Assembly: GCA_018894105.1 (NCBI GenBank)
Contig: CM032124.1
Coordinates: forward strand, 7,363,501-7,427,500
Source of the DNA: Jacaranda mimosifolia
Taxonomy: Eukaryota > Streptophyta > Magnoliopsida > Lamiales > Bignoniaceae
Length of the DNA: 64,000 bases
Direction of reading: 5' to 3'
Part shown: positions 60,340 to 64,000 of the stretch, piece by piece
How positions within the stretch are numbered: position 1 is the first letter of the stretch
Layout: every line of letters starts with the position of its first letter
The notes under the pieces: generated by a model
Database searches by the model: none
Told to the model about the DNA's origin: nothing
What the model saw: the letters and a program-made list of their open reading frames with translations, nothing else
Program-made: the position numbers and the translations under genes

Positions 60340-62565
60340 TTAATTATCCAACATTCTATAGTTTAGAAATTTTGGTTCTGATTGCAGCTATTTGTGGTGA
60401 TTCAAATTTTTTATGTCTTTTGGCTTATATACACATTTTATTTATTATAAAGCATTACTAATAAAATTTATTTTGAATTGATATTAAATTAAATTTGTAA
60501 AAAAAATCATTAAATTAATTCTATCAATTTTTTTCATTTTAGCACACACACACACACACGCACACACAAAATAAAAATAAATATATCACATTTATAAAAG
60601 TATGAATAAATACATTTTATTGGATAAAGTGTTCGATGAATCATGTACCACCATTCATATTCTACGAATGTATCTGCCAAATACATAATATGTAATCTAA
60701 CAGTCAAAAGTCTTTTCGAAAGAACAATTAAGTATCCAAATCATTTAACTATCCAAATACATAATATATATCCGTCAAGCATTAATGCAAGTCAATTAAT
60801 GATCCAATGAATGATTGCTTGGATTCATGGTAATTATCAATCATTACTTATAAAAAAATGTATGCATATGACCAAAAGATTCTTTCAGTAAATGCCATCA
60901 ACTCCATTAAATTCATCCCGAAGGCATGTAAACATAATATTCTTAATATAGATTAGTGGTAAATTACAATTAAATTATTAAATTAGATTTATATATAAAT
61001 CACATTTATTATCATGTATATACAAATGTTTATATTTTTTTTTTTTACCTAAAAAAGTGTAGTTATAATAAATTATTATATTGAAGCTTCAAAATTCTAC
61101 ATTTATGTTTACCAATTCTTTACTTAAAAAAATAAAAAAGCTAAAGATCCAACATTTGATAGTTGAGGAATTTCGGTTTTGATTCCACCTATTTGTGGTA
61201 ATTCAGATTTTTTATGCCTTTTTACTTATATATATATATATATAGATTTTACTTTTTACAAGCATTACTAATGGAATTTATTTAAATTGAAATTAAATTA
61301 AATTTGTAAAAAAATTATTAAATTAATTCTAGCAATTTTTCCATCTTAGTGCATACACACACACACACACACAAAATAAATATTAATATATCACAATTAT
61401 AAATGTTCGATGAATCAGGTTCCACCATTCATATTATATTATACAAAAGCTAATGTTCCAACATTCTATAGTTTAGAAATTTTGGTTCTGATTGCACCTA
61501 TTTGTGGTGATTCAAATTTTTTATGTCTTTTGGCTTATATACACATTTTATTTATTAAAGCATTACTAATAAAATTTATTTTGAATTGATATTAAATTAA
61601 ATTTGTAAAAAAAATCATTAAATTAATTCTATCAATTTTTTCATTTTAGCACACACACACACACACGCACACAAAATAAAAATAAATATATCACATTTAT
61701 AAAAGTATGAATAAATACATTTTATTGGATAAAGTGTTCGATGAATCATGTGCCACCATTCATATTCTACGAATGTATCTGCCAAATACATAATATGTAA
61801 TATAACAGTCAAAAGTCTTTTCGAAAGAACAATTACGTATCCAAATTATTTAACTATCCAAATACATAATATATATCCGCCAAACATTAATGCAAGTCAA
61901 TTAATGATCCAATGAATGATTGCTTGGATTCATGGTCATTATCAATCATTACTTATAAAAAATTGTATGCATATGACCAAAAGATTCTTTCAGTAAATGC
62001 CATCAACTCCATTAAATTCATCCCGAAGGCATGTAAACATAATATTCTTAATATAGATTAGTGGTAAATTACAATTAAATTATTAAATTAGATTTATATA
62101 TAAATCACATTTATTATCATGTATATACAAATGTTTATATGTTTTTTTTTTACCTAAACAAGTGTAGTTATAATAAATTATTATATTGAAGCTTCAAAAT
62201 TCTACATTTATGTTTACCAATTCTTTACTTAAAAAAATAAAAAAAGCTAATGATCCAACATTTGATAGTTGAGGAATTTCGGTTTTGATTCCACCTATTT
62301 GTGGTAATTCAGATTTTTTATGCCTTTTTACTTATATATATATATATATAGATTTTACTTTTTACAAGCATTACTAATGGAATTTATTCTAAATTGAAAT
62401 TAAATTCAATTTGTAAAAAAATTATTAAATTAATTCTGTCAATTTTTCCATCTTAGTGCATATATATATATATATACACACACACAAATTAAATATAAAT
62501 ATATCACAATTATAAATGGTTGATGAATCAGGTTCCACCATTCATATTATTATTATTATATTATA
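60340..62565 (+). repeat. Two tandem 1.1-kb units
   Basis: 60,340-61,446 and 61,448-62,565 are near-identical in large parts. The marker gtttagaaattttggttctg lies at 60,361 and 61,471, and ttgaagcttc at 61,081 and 62,186, giving a period of about 1,105-1,110. Inside each unit a degenerate second copy of the first 250 bp occurs about 800 bp later (gttgaggaatttcggttttg at 61,162 and 62,270). Each unit has (CA)n tracts, for example near 60,544 and 61,651. Confidence 0.85.
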
Positions 62566-63480
62566 CAAATATATATATATATATATATGCCAAATACATA
62601 TACATAATATGAAATTTAGCGGTCAAAAGTCTTTACGAAAGGACTATATATTTATTTTAACTATAGAGAATGAACTGCATTTAATAAATTCATGCATATG
62701 CTGTATTAAACATGACTTGATTCATGAATCTTTCTTTACATTTAAGTAATATTTGACTCCTATAACTAATATATAAAGTCTTTGATACCATTAGATAATT
62801 AACGAAATGAAAAATTGATAATTCAGGTATGTATTTTCAATATGATTCTATACATCACTATCATTAATAAACAAAAAGTAACATACAATGGTAATTTATT
62901 TCTTTGTTAGATTATTGCTCGCCCGAGTCGTGAACTCAAGTTATTGACAACTCACATAGGTGTATCCATACAACGAAAGACAGAGGTTAGTAGTGTCCTT
63001 CATTTTTCAGTTTGCTCTGCCTTGGATATTAGTCCTTGGTTGAGAAGTTCAAAAATTATCTATTCAATAAGTTAGTAACGTGAATTTGTAGGGCAAAATT
63101 TTATTTTGTTTTTATAGAAGTCAATAAGTATTTCCTTTCAATTAGTTGCAATAGTAATTTTCTTGTGAACTTAGTAAGTTTATGAAATCTTGCAAGGTCT
63201 TCTAAGAAATTCTTATAATTACTTACAAAAGTTCTTTGCATTTGATAGTAATTTTTAGCCATGCATGCATTGAACATAAAGGTCCTTAATTTCCTTGGAT
63301 AATGTGCATGTGATTATGGGTCTTGACTAGGCTCAGAATCTCTTCGTTTTTTAATTTCAATATTAAGATATAAAAATTTATAGATATAGACATATTAAAA
63401 AATACAAATTTATAAATATCTCGAATTAGAATATTTTAGCTGATTAATTCTATTCATGACATATATTTTTTGTGCTTTAG
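62566..63480. other. No gene recognised
   Basis: AT-rich sequence between the Helitron repeats and the receptor-like frame. A (TA)n tract sits at 62,565-62,588. The rest has no identifiable repeat partner in the window. Confidence 0.35.
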
Positions 63481-63760
63481 ATTCTCCAAAGCCACCATTT
63501 TCAGGACAGAAACAGACAAGTCCCACTATAAAATTGTCAAATTGATAGTAAAATTTAACTCCATTATTTTTCAGTCTTTATTAACTCAAATTTCAGTCCT
63601 TTTCAAGTCTCAAGCAGGCCAAAATCTCACGCACAAACACACACAGTGAATATTTTGGTTAGCAATTCCAACTACTTGAGAAAAGTAAGAAAAAGGAAAA
63701 AGCCTCAAAACACCCTGGCAGAATCTGGGCTTATCTGGTTTTTTCTGGAAGTCCAAGCAA
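63481..63760 (+). promoter_or_regulatory. Putative 5' region of the receptor-like frame
   Basis: The sequence becomes less AT-rich (aagccaccattttcaggaca ... ctcaaaacaccctggcag) immediately before the ATG at 63,761, as expected for a 5' leader. No specific promoter element is convincing. Confidence 0.3.
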
Positions 63761-63979
63761 ATGGGGTGTTTTAAAAGATCAAAAGTTGCAATCTTGCTGG
63801 GATTTTTGCTACTAATTTTTCCAAAATTAGTGGTGGGTCGGTTTGTGGTGGAGAAGAACAACTTGACAGTGATACATTATAAAAGCATTGGTTCCACATT
63901 TCCACCAAATGTAGGATTAAGCTTGATTAAAGATCCATTACATATCAGCATGCCAACCATATTTGCTCTTGGTCTATAA
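63761..63979 (+). pseudogene. Vacuolar-sorting-receptor-like N-terminus, truncated
   Basis: 72 codons. Residues 1-26 form a classical signal peptide (basic start KRSK, then a hydrophobic core VAILLGFLLLIFPKLVVG). They are followed by RFVVEKNNLTV, matching the mature N-terminus of plant vacuolar sorting receptors (GRFVVEKN(N/S)LKV), type I membrane proteins of about 620 residues that carry vacuolar cargo from the Golgi. After KSIG the similarity is lost: the family's protease-associated-domain start (around GNFG.PQYGG) is not visible in any frame, and a stop follows at 63,977-63,979. It may be a broken duplicate, or a gene whose next exon lies beyond the window. Confidence 0.5.
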
Positions 63980-64000
63980 CTGTTTATAACTGCATAAACC

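Larger units (their letters stand above)
59495..62565 (+). mobile_element. Helitron 3 (plus), 5' end and tandem-repeat interior
   Basis: Starts TCTATATC...TCTATACTACCTATAAAAGTA directly after host A in block Y (cttctatta|T), the A/T junction expected for Helitrons. The first 100 bp (tttcttccttttcatgtgaagacaaaaatgtccct region) match the 5' end of Helitron 1. No 3' hairpin-CTAG end was found in the window, so the right limit is set only by the last recognisable repeat. No Rep/helicase is present. Confidence 0.65.

Overview
The window is nuclear DNA of a flowering plant, most likely a eudicot. It is strongly AT-rich, its LTR, hAT, Harbinger-like, Mutator-like, Helitron and tRNA-derived SINE remnants are of plant type, and the only recognisable host proteins are plant-specific. 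No bacterial-type operon, rRNA, functional tRNA or CRISPR array was seen. All alignments were made by eye, so boundaries are approximate except where termini and target-site duplications (TSDs) are given.

Gene content is low. The centre (28.4-33.6 kb, minus strand) holds two tandem intronless copies of one plant gene for a roughly 700-residue, multi-pass membrane protein of unknown function. The upstream copy (31.4-33.6 kb) is nearly intact but split into two reading frames by a frameshift with a small deletion. The downstream copy (28.4-30.6 kb) is a multiply broken pseudogene. The extreme right end (63.76-63.98 kb, plus strand) has a short reading frame that starts like a vacuolar sorting receptor and then diverges.

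The rest is a decayed tandem/segmental duplication overlaid by transposons. A block X is present three times (about 1.1-4.8, 8.0-9.5 and 20.6-24.8 kb). A block Y, which is the 3' flank of the membrane-protein gene, is present as Y1 (15.2-18.8 kb), Y2 (25.0-28.4 kb), an inverted copy (52.0-53.1 kb) and a forward copy (53.3-53.4 plus 58.8-59.5 kb). A further gene-flank remnant lacking the gene may lie at 34.9-35.7 kb. The simplest reading is that X-Y-gene units multiplied and most gene copies were lost.

Because the duplicates serve as empty-site references, many insertions can be delimited. These are TG...CA solo-LTR-like elements at 15,918-18,360, 27,064-27,617, 38,923-42,565 and (nested) 39,923-40,575; hAT-type elements at 25,397-26,019 and 26,169-26,864 with 8-bp TSDs; a 2-kb element with about 100-bp terminal inverted repeats at 22,547-24,536; Ty1-copia remnants at 18.8-20.6, 47.2-50.4 and (minus) 50.4-52.0 kb; and three related non-autonomous Helitrons at 37,239-45,988 (minus), about 53.4-58,760 (plus) and from 59,495 (plus).

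I found no convincing new multi-gene system. The most interesting items are the uncharacterised membrane-protein family with its repeated gene-less footprints, the inverted pair of Y blocks joined to a Helitron, a perfect 26-bp-stem hairpin at 46.9 kb, and the broken receptor-like start at the right edge.
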